A DNA stretch of 64,000 nt from the NCBI GenBank assembly GCA_030847615.1, contig JAUMIR010000003.1:290650265-290714264 (forward strand). Direction: 5' to 3'. The notes beneath the pieces were generated by a model, which was not told the DNA's origin, ran no database searches, and saw only the letters and a list, made by a program, of their open reading frames with translations. This DNA comes from Gambelia wislizenii (lineage: Eukaryota; Chordata; Lepidosauria; Squamata; Crotaphytidae). The translations under genes were made by a program, and so were the position numbers. This document shows positions 1 through 10,486 of this stretch, one piece after another; positions within the stretch are counted from its first letter, which is position 1, and the number at the start of each line of letters is the position of its first letter.

Positions 1-334
1 TCCCTGTGAAGTTGCATTAGTTATCTGTTTATTTCACTATACTCTATAACACAATTGTACAGTTTATTTTTGTCTTTGGGGCATTGATTTGACTTAGCTT
101 GGAAACTTTTTAGAGTATATCTTTCTTTTTGAGGATTGCTTAGTTCAAACTGCCTCTGAATCAGTCCTTTGGAAAGACTGATTGCATTGCTCATCATGAT
201 TAAAGTCAAACAAGAGGTGGGATCACTTTATCATCAAAATGATGAAACTCCTCAGCCAACTTTCTTTTCTAGATTAACCATCTCTTCATTGAATTTGTAT
301 CCAGTTCTGTTCCAGGTGATTCTTTCATAGTGTA
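1..334. other. Unannotated AT-rich sequence
   Basis: I see no gene, repeat end or conserved motif here. Short open frames have no recognisable protein content. Confidence 0.5.
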
Positions 335-1818
335 TTAGAATCATAGAATCATAGAATCATAGAATTGCAGAGTTGGAAGAGACCACGAGGGCCATCCAGT
401 CCAACCCCCCTGCCATGCAGGAAATCTTGATCAAAGCATCTCCGACAGATGGCCATCCAGCCTCTGTTTAAAGACCTCCAAGGAAGGAGACCCCACCACG
501 CTCCGAGGGAGTGTGTTCCACTGCCGAACAGCTCTTACTGTCAAAAAGTTCCTCCTCATGTTGAGGTGGAATCTCTGTTCCTGGAGCTTGCACCCATTGC
601 TCCGTGTTCCAGTCTCTGGAGCAGCAGAAAACAAGCCTGCTCCATCCTCAGCGTGACATCCCTTCAAATACTTAAACAGGGCTATCATATCGCCTCTAAA
701 CCGTCTTTTTTCCAGGCTAAACATACCCAGCTCCCTAAGTCTCTCCTCATAAGGCATCGTTTCCAGACCTTTCACCATTTTAGTTGCCCTTCTCTGGACA
801 CGCTCCAATTTGTCAATATCCTTTCTGAATTGTGGTGCCCAGAACTGGACACAGTATTCTAAGTGAGGTCTGACCAAGGCAGAATAGAGTGGCACTATTA
901 CTTCCCTTGATCTAGACACTATACTTCTATTGATACAGCCCAAAATCGCATTGGCCTTTTTAGCTGCCGCATCACACTGTTGGCTCATGTTCAACTTGTG
1001 GTCTACTAGGACTCCTAGATCCCTTTCGCACATAGTCTCATTCAGCCAGGTCTCTCCCATCCTATATTTATGCATTTCATTTTTCCGCCCTAAATGCAGT
1101 ACTTTACATTTCTCCGTATTGAATTTCATTTTGTTAGCTTTGGCCCAGCTCTCCAGTCTATCCAGGTCATTCTGAATTTTGATCCTGTCCTCTAGGGTAT
1201 TAGCTACTCCTCCCAATTTGGTGTCATCTGCAAATTTGATAAGTATGCCCCTAATTCCCTCATCTAAGTAATTGATAAAGATGTTGAATAGCACTGGGCC
1301 CAGGACAGAACCTTGTGGCACCCCACTGGTCACATCTTTCCAAGACGAAGAAGAGCCACTGCTGAGCACCCTTTGGGTTCGGCCGGTCAACCAATTACAA
1401 ATCCATTGAACAGTTAACTTGTCTAGCCCACATTTTACAAGCTTGTTTGCAAGAATGTCATGGGGAACCTTGTGAAAGGCCTTACTGAAATCAAGGTATG
1501 CAATGTCCACAGCATTCCCTTCATCTACCAAGCTGGTAACTTTATCAAAAAAAGAGATCAGATTAGTCTGGCATGACTTGTTTCTCTGAAACCCATGTTG
1601 ACTTTTTGTGATTATGGCATTGCCTTCTAAATGTTCACAGACTCTCTGTTTAATGATCTGCTCTAGAATCTTCCCTGGTATTGATGTCAGACTAACTGGA
1701 CGATAATTGTTGGGATCCTCTTTTTTCCCCTTTTTGAAGATGGGAACGACGTTTGCCCTCCTCCAGTCTGCTGGGACTTCTCCTGTTCTCCAGGAGTTCT
1801 CAAATATTATTGCCAATT
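335..1818 (-). mobile_element. CR1 LINE, 5'-truncated copy A
   Basis: The low-coordinate end shows the CR1 3' hallmark: iterated ATCATAGA units (ATTCTATG on the coding strand), preceded on the coding strand by the conserved 3' end that reads towards GGTTGGACTGGATGG. The body encodes the CR1 reverse transcriptase and its C-terminal region. The element stops abruptly near 1818, inside the region upstream of the RT fingers, so the endonuclease is missing, as usual for target-primed insertions. It is very similar in protein to the copy at 62084-63567, suggesting one fairly young subfamily. Confidence 0.95.
431..1816 (-). CDS. CR1 reverse transcriptase, truncated but open (461 aa)
   Basis: This is the RT and C-terminal part of the CR1 ORF2 protein, which in the family nicks target DNA and copies its own RNA at the nick. 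Only the RT half is present. Visible motifs are NYRPVSLTS (about residue 37), QHGFQRN (73), DFSKAF (109-114, first catalytic Asp), GVPQGS (165-170) and FADD (195-198, the catalytic pair). The C-terminal part keeps the LVRPHLEYCVQFW region and ends in the usual short tail. The first Met lies at the truncation point and is probably not a natural start; the family protein is roughly twice this length because it also has an AP-type endonuclease. There is no internal stop. Residue 115 is His where copy C has Asp. It is unlikely to be a host gene. Confidence 0.9.
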   Translation of the reverse strand: MAIIFENSWRTGEVPADWRRANVVPIFKKGKKEDPNNYRPVSLTSIPGKILEQIIKQRVCEHLEGNAIITKSQHGFQRNKSCQTNLISFFDKVTSLVDEGNAVDIAYLDFSKAFHKVPHDILANKLVKCGLDKLTVQWICNWLTGRTQRVLSSGSSSSWKDVTSGVPQGSVLGPVLFNIFINYLDEGIRGILIKFADDTKLGGVANTLEDRIKIQNDLDRLESWAKANKMKFNTEKCKVLHLGRKNEMHKYRMGETWLNETMCERDLGVLVDHKLNMSQQCDAAAKKANAILGCINRSIVSRSREVIVPLYSALVRPHLEYCVQFWAPQFRKDIDKLERVQRRATKMVKGLETMPYEERLRELGMFSLEKRRFRGDMIALFKYLKGCHAEDGAGLFSAAPETGTRSNGCKLQEQRFHLNMRRNFLTVRAVRQWNTLPRSVVGSPSLEVFKQRLDGHLSEML

Positions 1819-2337
1819 AGCCAGAGCTTGGAATGTTACTTTTAAAAAAATAAAAATAAAATGGCTTTGTTGCTCATACATCCTGCCCCATAACATTTTA
1901 GTACACATGGGCAGCATTTACTAAAGGGCCCATAGACTCAGGGCTTACCAGGAGAAAACCAGGCACAGAAAAATGGCCATGCACCTGAAATATCAACTTT
2001 ACAAAAGAAAAAAAAAAAGACCTTTTAAAAACTTACCATTCCTCTCTTGGGAATTTTATCTAATATTTCACCCCTCTTTTCAGAAGAGAGAAGCCCTTTA
2101 AACATAGAAACTGCAGAAATGACAGCTCACACAATGCTTGTTTTCAAGGCTCCTTTCTTCTTGCAATTTTGGAAAGAGATACTATTCCCTCTTCAAAAGG
2201 AAAGCTTTCTGAAAGCAAGGATCACACTGATGGAAGGTTGTTTGCTCCATAAGAAAGGCAGCATCCTGAGGAGGTAGGTAGTGAGACTATATTCTTAAGG
2301 TGTTCTTATGAAATGAGTTCTCAAAACTATTAAAAAG
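1819..2337. other. Unannotated sequence
   Basis: AT-rich, with an A-rich tract near 2005-2020. I see no coding or repeat structure. Confidence 0.4.
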
Positions 2338-2805
2338 TGTCAAGGATCATAAAATTCATGTGTGGAAATTTTTCAGTAGAAGGAGCTATGGCCAATAGAG
2401 GCCAGTAGAGATGGCTATGAGCACAGCTGGTGTTTACTGTGATTGTGTGCTCAGAGCCAGATGTGTGAGAGTTACTGCAGTACTGACTGTACAACTCATA
2501 TCTCCATAGGAAAGGATTGTATGAACTATGAGCTTGGGAATCATCTATGTGGATATGATTGTAAAACTCATCATGTTATGGATAAATAGCAATGCACTCC
2601 TTTGTCCCTCTTGAGTCTTCTTGCCATTGTGTCTGTCATGTGTCATGTATGTTTGTATGGATCCTCATGGATCACCTTTGTATATACTCTCCTATGCTAT
2701 AGTAAAGACTAGTAGTTTAGACACACACAGTGTCTGAGTGCTTTATTGGCAACCTTATGCAGGCCACATGTGCCTACAACATAGTGCAACTTGGCTCTCT
2801 GCACA
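2338..2805 (+). mobile_element. Possible LTR-like segment
   Basis: The segment starts TGTCAAGG and ends CCTACAACA. Near its 3' end it has a TAAAGA-type sequence followed by GTCTGAGTGCTTTATTGG, which resembles the R-U5 end of a vertebrate LTR. I could not find a matching target duplication, so both borders and the class are uncertain. It could be ordinary AT-rich DNA. Confidence 0.25.
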
Positions 2806-2913
2806 TGTTCAGGAGGGACTTGAGCACATGCCCTGACAAAAAGTTTACCAGAGATTCCTTTTAGAATCTAAACCAGTCTAGTAGAACTGCACCAATTTTT
2901 AAATTTCAATAGC

Positions 2914-3144
2914 ACAATTGTCCCTTCATATTTGCTGGGGTTTGGTTCCAGGGCCCCCCATGAATACCCAAAATCGTGAATACTCAAGTCCCATTATATG
3001 CAGTGGCATAGCAAAATGTTGTTCCTTATATAAGATGGCAAAATCAAGGTTTGCTTTTTGGATTATTATTTTTTAAGAATATTTTAAAGCTGTGAATACT
3101 TAAATCCGTGAATGTCAAATCCGTGAATATGGAGGGACAACTGT
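2914..3144 (+). mobile_element. Tigger/pogo-like MITE, copy 1
   Basis: The termini are inverted copies of about 20 bp: TTGTCCCTTCATATT on the left and AATATGGAGGGACAA on the right. The interior (GGTTTGGTTCCAGG, GTGAATACCCAAA, AATACTCAAGTCCC) is the layout of non-autonomous Tigger elements. A close copy lies at 53588-53826. No transposase is encoded. Confidence 0.8.
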
Positions 3145-4149
3145 ATTGCTCAGCTTAAGCTTTAATAACTGGCCAATTTTGAAGATTCTTACTCTAAATC
3201 TATTATGAAGTATTATAATCTTGCATTTTCTGAGGGTGCATAGAGCATTGACTTGGTTACTCTTCATCTCTTTTGCACAGGTAGATTTTTTTTTATTTTA
3301 TTTTTTTGGCAAATGCTGCCACCTGATATAATATTTTCTTGAAAAGGAAAAATGTGAGTGTGTGGACATACAGATATCTTTATACAGTCTATCCTCCTGA
3401 ACCAAGATGAACCAAACCTATGCCACTTTGTAAGTTTCTGTCTAATCACCGAAGTTAAGAGTAAAATAATTTTGAAAGCTTGATAGGAATCACAATGCCC
3501 ATACATTTTTAAGGAGGAAGAGCTTACTAGAATTGCTGTTAAAATGAACAAAGGAAAGTGTTCCTCAGTGGACATATTCAGGCTTAACATCCTAGATTTA
3601 TCTTTATTTATAACAAGACTTAAACATTTGTCCATAATGCTGCAGAATATTCAATGCATGGGGGATTTCTACAAAAGGATTCAAGGAGCAGATGGCAACT
3701 TGATCTACAAAGTGCAAATAAATTGCTCAAAACTTTTGGATTATTCATATAAATACACACTAGTTGTTGATCTGTTCCAAGCATAGTATCCAGTGATTAA
3801 AGCAAATAAGCATGGGGAGAGTAGGCAACTCTGCTTCATATCACATTTACAATTAATTGGTTCAGAACTGATTTCTCCTGAGAAAACTATCACTTGTTGA
3901 ACACTGTATAAACACTATGACTTTTAAAAAAGCATTTGTTACAAATTTTGAATAGATAGTCCCAATTTGCTTTTGTCATGTCAAATGATAGTATTGCAAA
4001 TGATTTGTCCTTATGGTTTTAGGCAGAGAAGGCTATATTTAGCAGGTGGTGAATAGGGTAAGAAGTACAACAATGTCTAAGAAAACAAAATTGGTCAAAT
4101 CCTATGTAATCTTTAGCAATTTTTCTACAATGGTTAGGCAAAACACTTC
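3145..4149. other. Unannotated AT-rich sequence
   Basis: No supported gene or repeat. Short open frames on both strands lack recognisable domains. Confidence 0.5.
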
Positions 4150-4425
4150 TAAGAGGGTAGCCAGGCTTGGCTGGCAGCCTGTTTGTGGCCTGGCAGGCTC
4201 CTGAGCACCCTCCCCCCACCCACAGCTGGGATTGGGGCCACCATGCATGGCTTCTTCTTCCCGGGCTGCTTTGTGGGCAGGTAGAAGGATGTGAAGTGGC
4301 CAGCCAATTGGAGCCAGCCAGGCCAGCCTAGCAGAGGGGGCAGGTCTTCCAGTTGGATGATGTCCCCTTTTACTGCCTTTTGCGACAGCCACTTTATGGC
4401 TGTTGCTTTACGGAGCCAGGGCCGG

Positions 4426-4433
4426 TATAAAAG
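4426..4433 (+). promoter_or_regulatory. TATA box of solo Ngaro-like terminus
   Basis: TATAAAAG lies downstream of a GC-rich stretch and just before AGCTGGCC. The copy at 45394-46207 has TATATAAG at the equivalent place on its own strand, so the position is conserved between copies. Confidence 0.5.
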
Positions 4434-4611
4434 CTGGCCTTGATGTCATAGGCCTCAGTGGCTTGCTTGGAGTTGAAGTCCCACCTTCCCTCCTTTTGTT
4501 GCTATTGTCTGTTTGGGTGGTGGGAAACCAATGCCTTGTTTATGTCAATTTATCTTTTTTTCACAATTTTTGGAAGGTGGTTAGCATGGGTCCTGATCCA
4601 GGGTAATCAGC

Positions 4612-4685
4612 CAGGGAGGGGGTCTCCATCAAGGACAATGTCAGGTTCATGGTCAAATTCAAGTTCAAGTTCACAGAGACTCCCT
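4612..4685 (+). repeat. Hairpin with AAGTTC-rich loop, copy 1
   Basis: GGAGGGGGTCTCC pairs with AGAGACTCCCT. The loop holds degenerate AAGTTC hexamers. The same design occurs at 26064-26133, 43677-43750 and 45731-45788. Confidence 0.65.
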
Positions 4686-5040
4686 TTGTCTTCTTGCTTG
4701 TTTCATAGGGCAGGGGAGGGTCGTCAAATAGGCAGAGCTTGGCCAGGTCTCCTTCACTCCATGCAGAGTGGTGTCAGTAGCGACCAACAAGTGCCATTTA
4801 CCAACAGTGGATGGGTTGATGAAGGGATCCAGACCCATGTGATGTGTGCCAACCATTTACTGCTGTTATCAAAGCTGTGGCCTTTTTATTGCCAATAAAA
4901 TACCAATACATATCTTATCATGTATTATATCTTTATCTCCATTACTCATGATAATGTATTCAATACAATTTTGTGAAGATATATTGTGTTAGTGTCTTGT
5001 GTTATACGGGTGTGGAAGAGAAGTCCAGTCTGGTTCTGCA

Positions 5041-7394
5041 AAAAGTTATGTGTCATGATTTATCCAAGATATGGGGTTCTAAGAATCCATATCTTCTGGA
5101 TCCTTGTCATTCTTCAAAATGTTCTTGGAGAAATGGCAAGAAACAGGAAGAGGGGTGTCCTGCATAGCAGAAATGAAAGATGTAGGTAAAAAATGGAGAG
5201 AACTCTTGTAGCAAAGAGTGCCAAAGCCTAGGGTTTTACCTTGTTTAAAATTCTGAATAGCCTTTTTTATTTCTGCTGATATTATCTGGCACAAGGAGAC
5301 ATTATTAGAATCTGAGGCTTCCGTTACACGACAGTTTTTATTGCGGTAATTTGCGCTTTATCACTGTTTCCCAGCTGTACTGCATTGTTCTAGCCAGTAT
5401 GTTTATGTCATTTTTTTCAAAATTCCCAGTAACTTCAGTAAGTCAGAATTATTCAGCTATAAAGTAAAGTAAAAACTATTTTACTTTTTTTTTAATCTTT
5501 TCCCCTCTTCTTTCTTTTGTTTTTACTCTTTCCACCTTCTTTCTTTTATTCTGTATTTCATCATTTGGCTCCTCTCTTTCTCTCAAAATTTTATTAGCAA
5601 TAATCACTTGAGAGATGGCATTAAAATGTCTTCCAAATTTACAAAAAGGATGGGAAGGTGTCATTGCTACCTGATATTTGTAGTCAGAATGATGAGGAGT
5701 GGCATCACTAAGGCTGATGTCACCCTTCACTAATGGTGTCATCTGGGGTGTGTTTCAGCTTCTCTGCACCCCCCTAGTGCCACCACTGATGACGAGACAA
5801 CCATAGAAGTTATTAGCATTTTCACTGTGAGTGTGAGATGCCATCACAATAATATATTTTGTGATTCTATTCAGAAATATCCATGAGGAACTTAAATGAG
5901 GAACTTCATTTTCTCATGCTTTACAATAGCTATGTTAATGTCTACCCGAAAGAGCTGCTGTTATGATAGTCAAGCAGTATTGATCCCATTTACGGTTTAA
6001 CAAAAGTACACTTTCATCAGTGGAAACTATTCTTCCATACTGTCAGAGTTCACCAATTGCCTGTGAAGAAATTTAGTTTAGAGGTTTGCTGGAGGTTTTT
6101 TTTTTTCTCCCAGTGGTGTGTAGGTACAAAACTGGACACATAAATCATGCTTTGAGCCAGTAAGAGCAACAGCCAATAACCAATAGATTGTGAAAGCTGT
6201 GTAGAATGAAATTTGCTGCACAGCTAGCCTGGCTGCAGGCAGGTAACTTAGATACAAAAGTGGGCAAGGCAGCAGTTCCTTCCATAAATCAATTTTTCAA
6301 TCATGTCAGAAAAGGGAACTATTACCAGAGTACACTGAAAGAAATATCTCCACCCCAAACAGAAGAATGCTGTACATAATATGTGCCTGATACTGGCTCC
6401 TATGATTATCTGGGTGGTTGTAGTTTATTCCACTCTTGTTTCAGACTCTAACTGTGTTACTCACAAAGAAAATAGTAGTTACTCAGCAATTTATATAAAA
6501 AAACAATATTTTTGATATCATAGCTCATGCACTTATAATAGCTCAATACAGAGTTATTATGAAAAGCAAAGTCAAACAAATATACAGTATAATAATGATA
6601 AACCTATTGACAAACCATCTACGCAGTCTTTCAAAAAATATCTACTGCAGCCTAGAGTTACTTTCTTACCTCCTCTTCCTCCTCCTCCTTCTTCTTCTGG
6701 TCACTGTATGATTTTGAAGAGTAATGCAGATGAAGTAATTCCCTTTTTTTCTAAAAACACATGCAGGCTTAAGATACTGGATGATTCACAGATTAGCTAG
6801 TAACACACACACACACACCTTACCTCAGTAGGACTTTCTAAAACATGGGAAGAAGGTGGTTTCAGTTTAAGGGATGCTTGTGTCAGTGGATGCCAGATGA
6901 CCAATAATCTTGTAGCCTGCCAGATTTTTGTGACTGTAAAATGCTTTTTATTTAAAGTGTGTCTGTTAGGCTCCCATTCGCAGCAATGGCATTGCATTGT
7001 ATGCTTCCTGAATTTCTAGCAATAACATTTTCTGATAGACTCTGAAACTTGTGCTCTATGAGTTTGGGAAAGCCAATACCTGGCATATATAAAACTGTCA
7101 TGATTTTTAAATTGTCACAGTTATTCTATACATTGGAAACAGTTTGATTCATACAAATGGAATGAATCCAAACCTCTGTCAAGCGTGAGACACTATTGTG
7201 AAAATTATGTAGGTCCAATTTTCTGATCTAAATTCTAGTGGTTTAAGATTGCTTTGAAATTTACGTACTTGTATGAAAAATACATGTGTATTATCACATG
7301 TGAAATGTGATGGAAGTAATTAATAAATACTATTATTGAGCCTTTTTAAATATTTATGTTTTCTGTTCCATTTAGCTTAACTCTATATGCCTGT
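5041..7394. other. Mostly unannotated AT-rich sequence
   Basis: No gene is supported. Visible points are a block at 5313-5380 (TTACACGACAG followed by TTTGCGCTTTA) that resembles 14757-14810, a long pyrimidine tract at 5480-5590, a polypyrimidine CTC/CTT run near 6670-6700, and a short CA repeat near 6804-6818. Confidence 0.5.
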
Positions 7395-7455
7395 AGGTTT
7401 TTCATGGGTTTTTTTTCCGGGCTGTGAGGAAAAGTTTGTTCTGGAAAAGTTTACT

Positions 7456-8085
7456 TGTCATGGCCAGCCAGGCAGAGGACTCTGAGGATTCAGGAGACGA
7501 GGGGGCTGAGCCAGTTCCAGCAGAGCTGGCTAAGCCTGAACCCAGCTCTGGTATGCCAACTACAGCAGAGCCCATGTCTCAGCAGCCAAGCCTCCCCCCC
7601 CACAGGTTCCAGGCCGGGGAGACATAGAGGAGCAGGACGAAGAGGTACCTACCTTCAGCCAGAGGAGATCAGAAAGGTTGTGCCTGTGGCGATCCCAGAG
7701 ATTATCTGAGAAACACTCAGCAATCATCAAACAGCTGTGATTAGGAGCTGGGCCAATATAAACAGTTATGAGATGCTGAGTTTCTTTGTCAGAGTTTATC
7801 TGCGTTCCCCGGTGAAAGCATCTGATTCTGACTTTCTTGGTGCCTGAAATCTTGTCTTCTAGACCTCGAATTGACCTGGAACTCTTGACCTTAGACTGGA
7901 TTTGCTGACCTGCCTTCTGGAACCTTTGACCCTTGGCTGAACTAGTGAATTTGCTCTCTGTACTCTTGGACCTTTGGCTTGCTATGGAACTACTGAATTA
8001 CTGGTACTGTGCTTTAGAATAACTTTTGGGTTGCTGTCAAGCCTTGCAGCCTTATCAACTTCTGGGCTGGCTGCTTTCCTGGACA
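7456..8085 (+). mobile_element. Solo LTR, 630 bp, inside the PLE
   Basis: The segment starts TGTCATGG and ends CTGGACA, so it has the TG...CA ends of an LTR. It is flanked by the 5-bp duplication TTACT at 7451-7455 and 8086-8090. Removing it rejoins the flanking PLE sequence. It contains CCAATATAAA near 7753-7762, a likely CCAAT/TATA core, which sets the strand. It has no internal region or second LTR, so it is probably the product of LTR-LTR recombination. Class is uncertain (Gypsy or endogenous retrovirus). Confidence 0.8.
7757..7762 (+). promoter_or_regulatory. TATA box of solo LTR
   Basis: TATAAA directly follows a CCAA motif, within the first half of the LTR. Confidence 0.4.
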
Positions 8086-8399
8086 TTACTTCTGACATTT
8101 TGCCTGCATTTGTGGCTGGAATTTTCAGAGAATGGTTGGGTAGGAGTGTGTGTGGGGTTCATATACTGTGAAGCCCTATTGGAGAGGATATGTAAATTTG
8201 AATGGCTAGTTTCTGGGTGGAGATATACAAGGAGGATTAGTGTCTGTTTGGTTAATGGTTCGTTAATGGTCCATTGTCTGCTGGAAATTTACCTGTCCCT
8301 CGGTGGAGTTCATTTGCAAGTGTTGAGTTCTGATTTTAGTGTTTTTTCAGGACTAGCAGCCAGATTTTGTTTACTTTTAGGGTTTCTTCTTTCCTGTTG

Positions 8400-8640
8400 A
8401 AGTTGTCCAGGTGTTTGTGGATTTCAATAGCTTATCTGTGCATTCTGACATGACAGTTGCTGGCCTGGTCCAGAATTTCAGTGTTTTTAAATAATATTTT
8501 GTGTCCAGGTTGATTTGTTACATGTTCTGCTACTGCTGATTTTTTCTGGCTAGCCCAGTCTGCAGTGTATCTCATGTTCCTTGATTCGTGTTTGCACACT
8601 GTGTTCAGTGGTACCTATGTAAACTTATCCATAGCTGCAT
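8400..8640 (-). pseudogene. PLE GIY-YIG endonuclease remnant
   Basis: On the minus strand, fragments read QTRIKEHEIHCRLG, followed after frameshifts by a SAVAEH-like and a GH-like region. This is the order found in the GIY-YIG domain of Penelope-like proteins, which cleaves DNA at the integration site. The N-terminal GIY-YIG motif is decayed to a THVGTTEHS-like string. No continuous frame remains. The RT domain, expected further along the minus-strand coding direction upstream, is absent. Confidence 0.6.
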
Positions 8641-8850
8641 CATGTGCGGTAAACTCCTGCACCTGTGAGAGGGTCTCTTTTGTCTCTATATGCCTGGTTC
8701 ACAATGATTTTTGTTTTGAGTGTTTATGTTTCTAGTTTTCGTCCCATTTGCTTTTGTGTTTCCTTTGAAAAATAGCCCTTCCCTTTGCATTATATATAGG
8801 ATTTTGGGGATTTGGGTTGTTTTCTAACTCTATGACGTTATTGAAGCAAT

Positions 8851-8945
8851 AATGCCCTGGTGGCACAGTGGTTAAATGCCAGTACTGTAAGCCACAACAT
8901 TGCAAGTTTGATCCCAAGGGCTCCAAGGTTTAGTACTCCTTTAAA
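8851..8945 (+). mobile_element. tRNA-derived SINE, family B, head only
   Basis: GGTGGCACAGTGGTTAAATG resembles an A box and AGTTTGATCCCAAGG a B box. The same head, on the minus strand, starts the longer copy at 15185-15455, including the shared string GCCAGTACTG. The body is missing; the sequence turns into an L2-like end after 8945. Confidence 0.65.
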
Positions 8946-9221
8946 ATCAACATATCCAGCTGTCAAATCTCTTCTGGCAGGTCATTCTACAATTTTGGGG
9001 TGGCTGATGAAAATGTCTGATGGGTGATAGTTGTCAGCCTAGTCATAGCTGACTGAAGAAAATGTTCCCGAGAGGACCTTAGTGTACAGGGTGGATTATA
9101 CAAGAGAAGGTGATCCCATAGGCAACCTAGGCCCATACCATATAGGACATTAAAGGTAACAACCAACACTTTGTACTTTCCCCTAAAACTAATAGGCAGC
9201 CAGTGGAGTGATTTTCTCCCT
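8946..9221 (-). pseudogene. L2-like LINE, 3' end of ORF2
   Basis: The minus strand reads SLHWLPISFRGKYKVL, then LRSSREHF and FSSATPKL followed by a stop and NDLPEE. This is the typical C-terminal layout of L2-group proteins (HWLPV...YK, LRSS, FSVAAPKLWN). It is truncated and broken. A piece of about 40 bp around 9085-9125 recurs at 12885-12925. Confidence 0.6.
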
Positions 9222-9275
9222 CTGGCTTCTCTTTGCAAACAGAGATTAAGGAAGGACTCATCCCACGCTTTCTGC
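9222..9275 (-). repeat. 50-bp hairpin module, copy 1
   Basis: On the minus strand this reads GGGATGAGTCCTTCCT, then a small hairpin, then GAAGCCAGAGGGAG. The same module occurs at 14156-14212 (plus) and 50411-50470 (minus). It lies exactly between the L2-like and RTE-like fragments. Confidence 0.6.
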
Positions 9276-9303
9276 CCTGCCCAGCGCAGCTGTGTTCTCA
9301 ATA

Positions 9304-9915
9304 TCATGGCCTCAATGCTGGTGATCCAGCTTGCTCAAGGACAGCAACATTCGTCACATAGTCAGTCCAGTGTATATTTAGGATTGTGCGTAGACAGCGC
9401 TGATGAAAGCGTTCAAGGACTCGTAAGTGGTGCCGATAGGTGACCCATGTTTCAGACCCATAAAGGAGAATAGACAGTACAATGGCTCTATACATGCTGA
9501 TTTTTGAGCTTCGCCTCAGGTGTTTATTACTCCAGACTCTTTTGTAAGGTCTTCCAAATATGCTATATGCATTTGCTAATCTGTGATCGATCTCTTTGGC
9601 AATCTTGGCATCTGAGGAGATTATGCTTCCCAGGTAGGTGAACTGCTGAACCGACTTAAGCACAGATTTTCTGACGACAATGTGGGGATGGTGGTGTTCG
9701 TCCTGTGGTGCAGGCTGATAAAGAACTTCCATTTTCTTAAGGTTGACCTCCAGCCCAAAGAGCTCTGCAGCTGTTGCAAAGCAGGATGTTAGGTGCAGCA
9801 GAGCTGCTTCTGTGTGGGCAACAAGGGCAACATCATCAGCGAAGAGCAGCTCATGAACTAGATAATTTAGAGTCTTAGTGTGAGCCCTCAGATGGCTGAA
9901 GTTACAAGCTACCAT
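9304..9915 (-). pseudogene. RTE-like RT, C-terminal part
   Basis: This 203-aa frame carries the catalytic FADD (about residues 26-29) and the thumb/C-terminal string LLYGSETWVTYRHHLR followed by LERFHQRCLRTIL, typical of RTE-group proteins. It is joined to the N-terminal RT piece only through frameshifts across 9916-10262, where FVDLTKAFDTVSR can be read on the minus strand. It would not make a working enzyme. Confidence 0.8.
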
Positions 9916-10264
9916 CAGTACGGTAATGTATATAGATGCTGTCTTCTTCTTTGAGCTCTGCCGTAGCCCTTTGGAGCATCATGCTGAAGAAGATAGTAAA
10001 TCAAGTTGGAGCAAGAACACTACCAGGCTTCACTCCATCAGTTATCAGAAAGGGCTCTGAACTAGCATCGCCATATCTGACTTGACTGTGCTGGCCCTTG
10101 TGTAGCAAGATAATCAATTTGAGGAATTTGGGGGGAACATCCTAGTCTTTCCAGGATCTGTCACAGACCTTTTCTGCTCACAGTGTCGAAGGCTTTGGTG
10201 AGGTCAACAAATCTTACATAGAGACCCTTGTTCTGCTCTCTACATTTCTCTTGCAGTTGTCTAA

Positions 10265-10483
10265 GGGGGAATCCACACTAGAGAAATAATCCAGTTTGAA
10301 ACGGGATTATTTGCATGGCTCCTTCCTATGGAACCCTGTGATTTGTAGTTTGGCGAGGCACCAGCACGCTTTATCAGAGAAGGCCAAAGATCTTGCAAAC
10401 TACAAATCCCAGGATTCCATTGGAAGGAGCTTTGCAAATAATCCAGTTTCAAACTGGATTATTTCTCTAGTGTGGATTTCCCC
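10265..10483. mobile_element. Palindromic Harbinger-like MITE, family 2
   Basis: The 219-bp element is nearly palindromic. Its ends read GGGGGAATCCACACTAGAG and CTCTAGTGTGGATTTCCCC, and both flanks are TAA (10262-10264 and 10484-10486), the 3-bp duplication typical of PIF/Harbinger. Inner arms contain CAAACTACAAATCCCAGG. It interrupts the RTE-like LINE, so it is younger. A relative lies at 29047-29269. Confidence 0.85.
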
Positions 10484-10486
10484 TAA

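Larger units (their letters stand above)
4150..5040 (+). mobile_element. Solo terminal region of an Ngaro/DIRS-like element, copy 1
   Basis: The segment aligns by eye with 43301-44197 and 45394-46207 (both minus strand), and its 3' half with 26040-26486, which follows a tyrosine recombinase. Shared landmarks in order are a GC-rich promoter block, a TATA box before AGCTGGCC, CTCAGTGGCT, TCCTGATCCAGGG, a hairpin with AAGTTC repeats in its loop, a GTGGCC plus TTATTGCCAA block, and the terminus GTCTGGNTCTGCA. No protein is encoded. It looks like a recombined terminal repeat left behind after loss of the interior. Confidence 0.7.
7395..8740 (-). mobile_element. Penelope-like element (PLE), decayed, split by a solo LTR
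   Basis: The left part (7395-7455) matches the PLE terminal sequence seen at 22735-22780 (GGGTTTTTTCCNGGNTGTGAGG, then GTTCTGGAA). After the solo LTR it resumes at 8086 with the block containing TTTTGCCTGCAT and TTCAGAGAATGG, again shared with 22690-22860. Further right, the minus strand encodes remnants of the C-terminal GIY-YIG endonuclease. Many stops and frameshifts make it inactive. Its hammerhead core (minus strand, about 8086-8133) has lost key bases. Confidence 0.75.

Noticed and set aside
449..862. Plus-strand 137-codon frame (MAIQPLFKDLQGRRPHH...)
   Set aside because: It is the antisense of CR1 and recurs at 44375-44689 and on the minus strand at 63298-63549. It is a well-known false gene in reptile annotations.
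9960..10200. Separate small gene between RTE frames
   Set aside because: It is the frameshifted palm region of the same reverse transcriptase (FDTVS readable on the minus strand).
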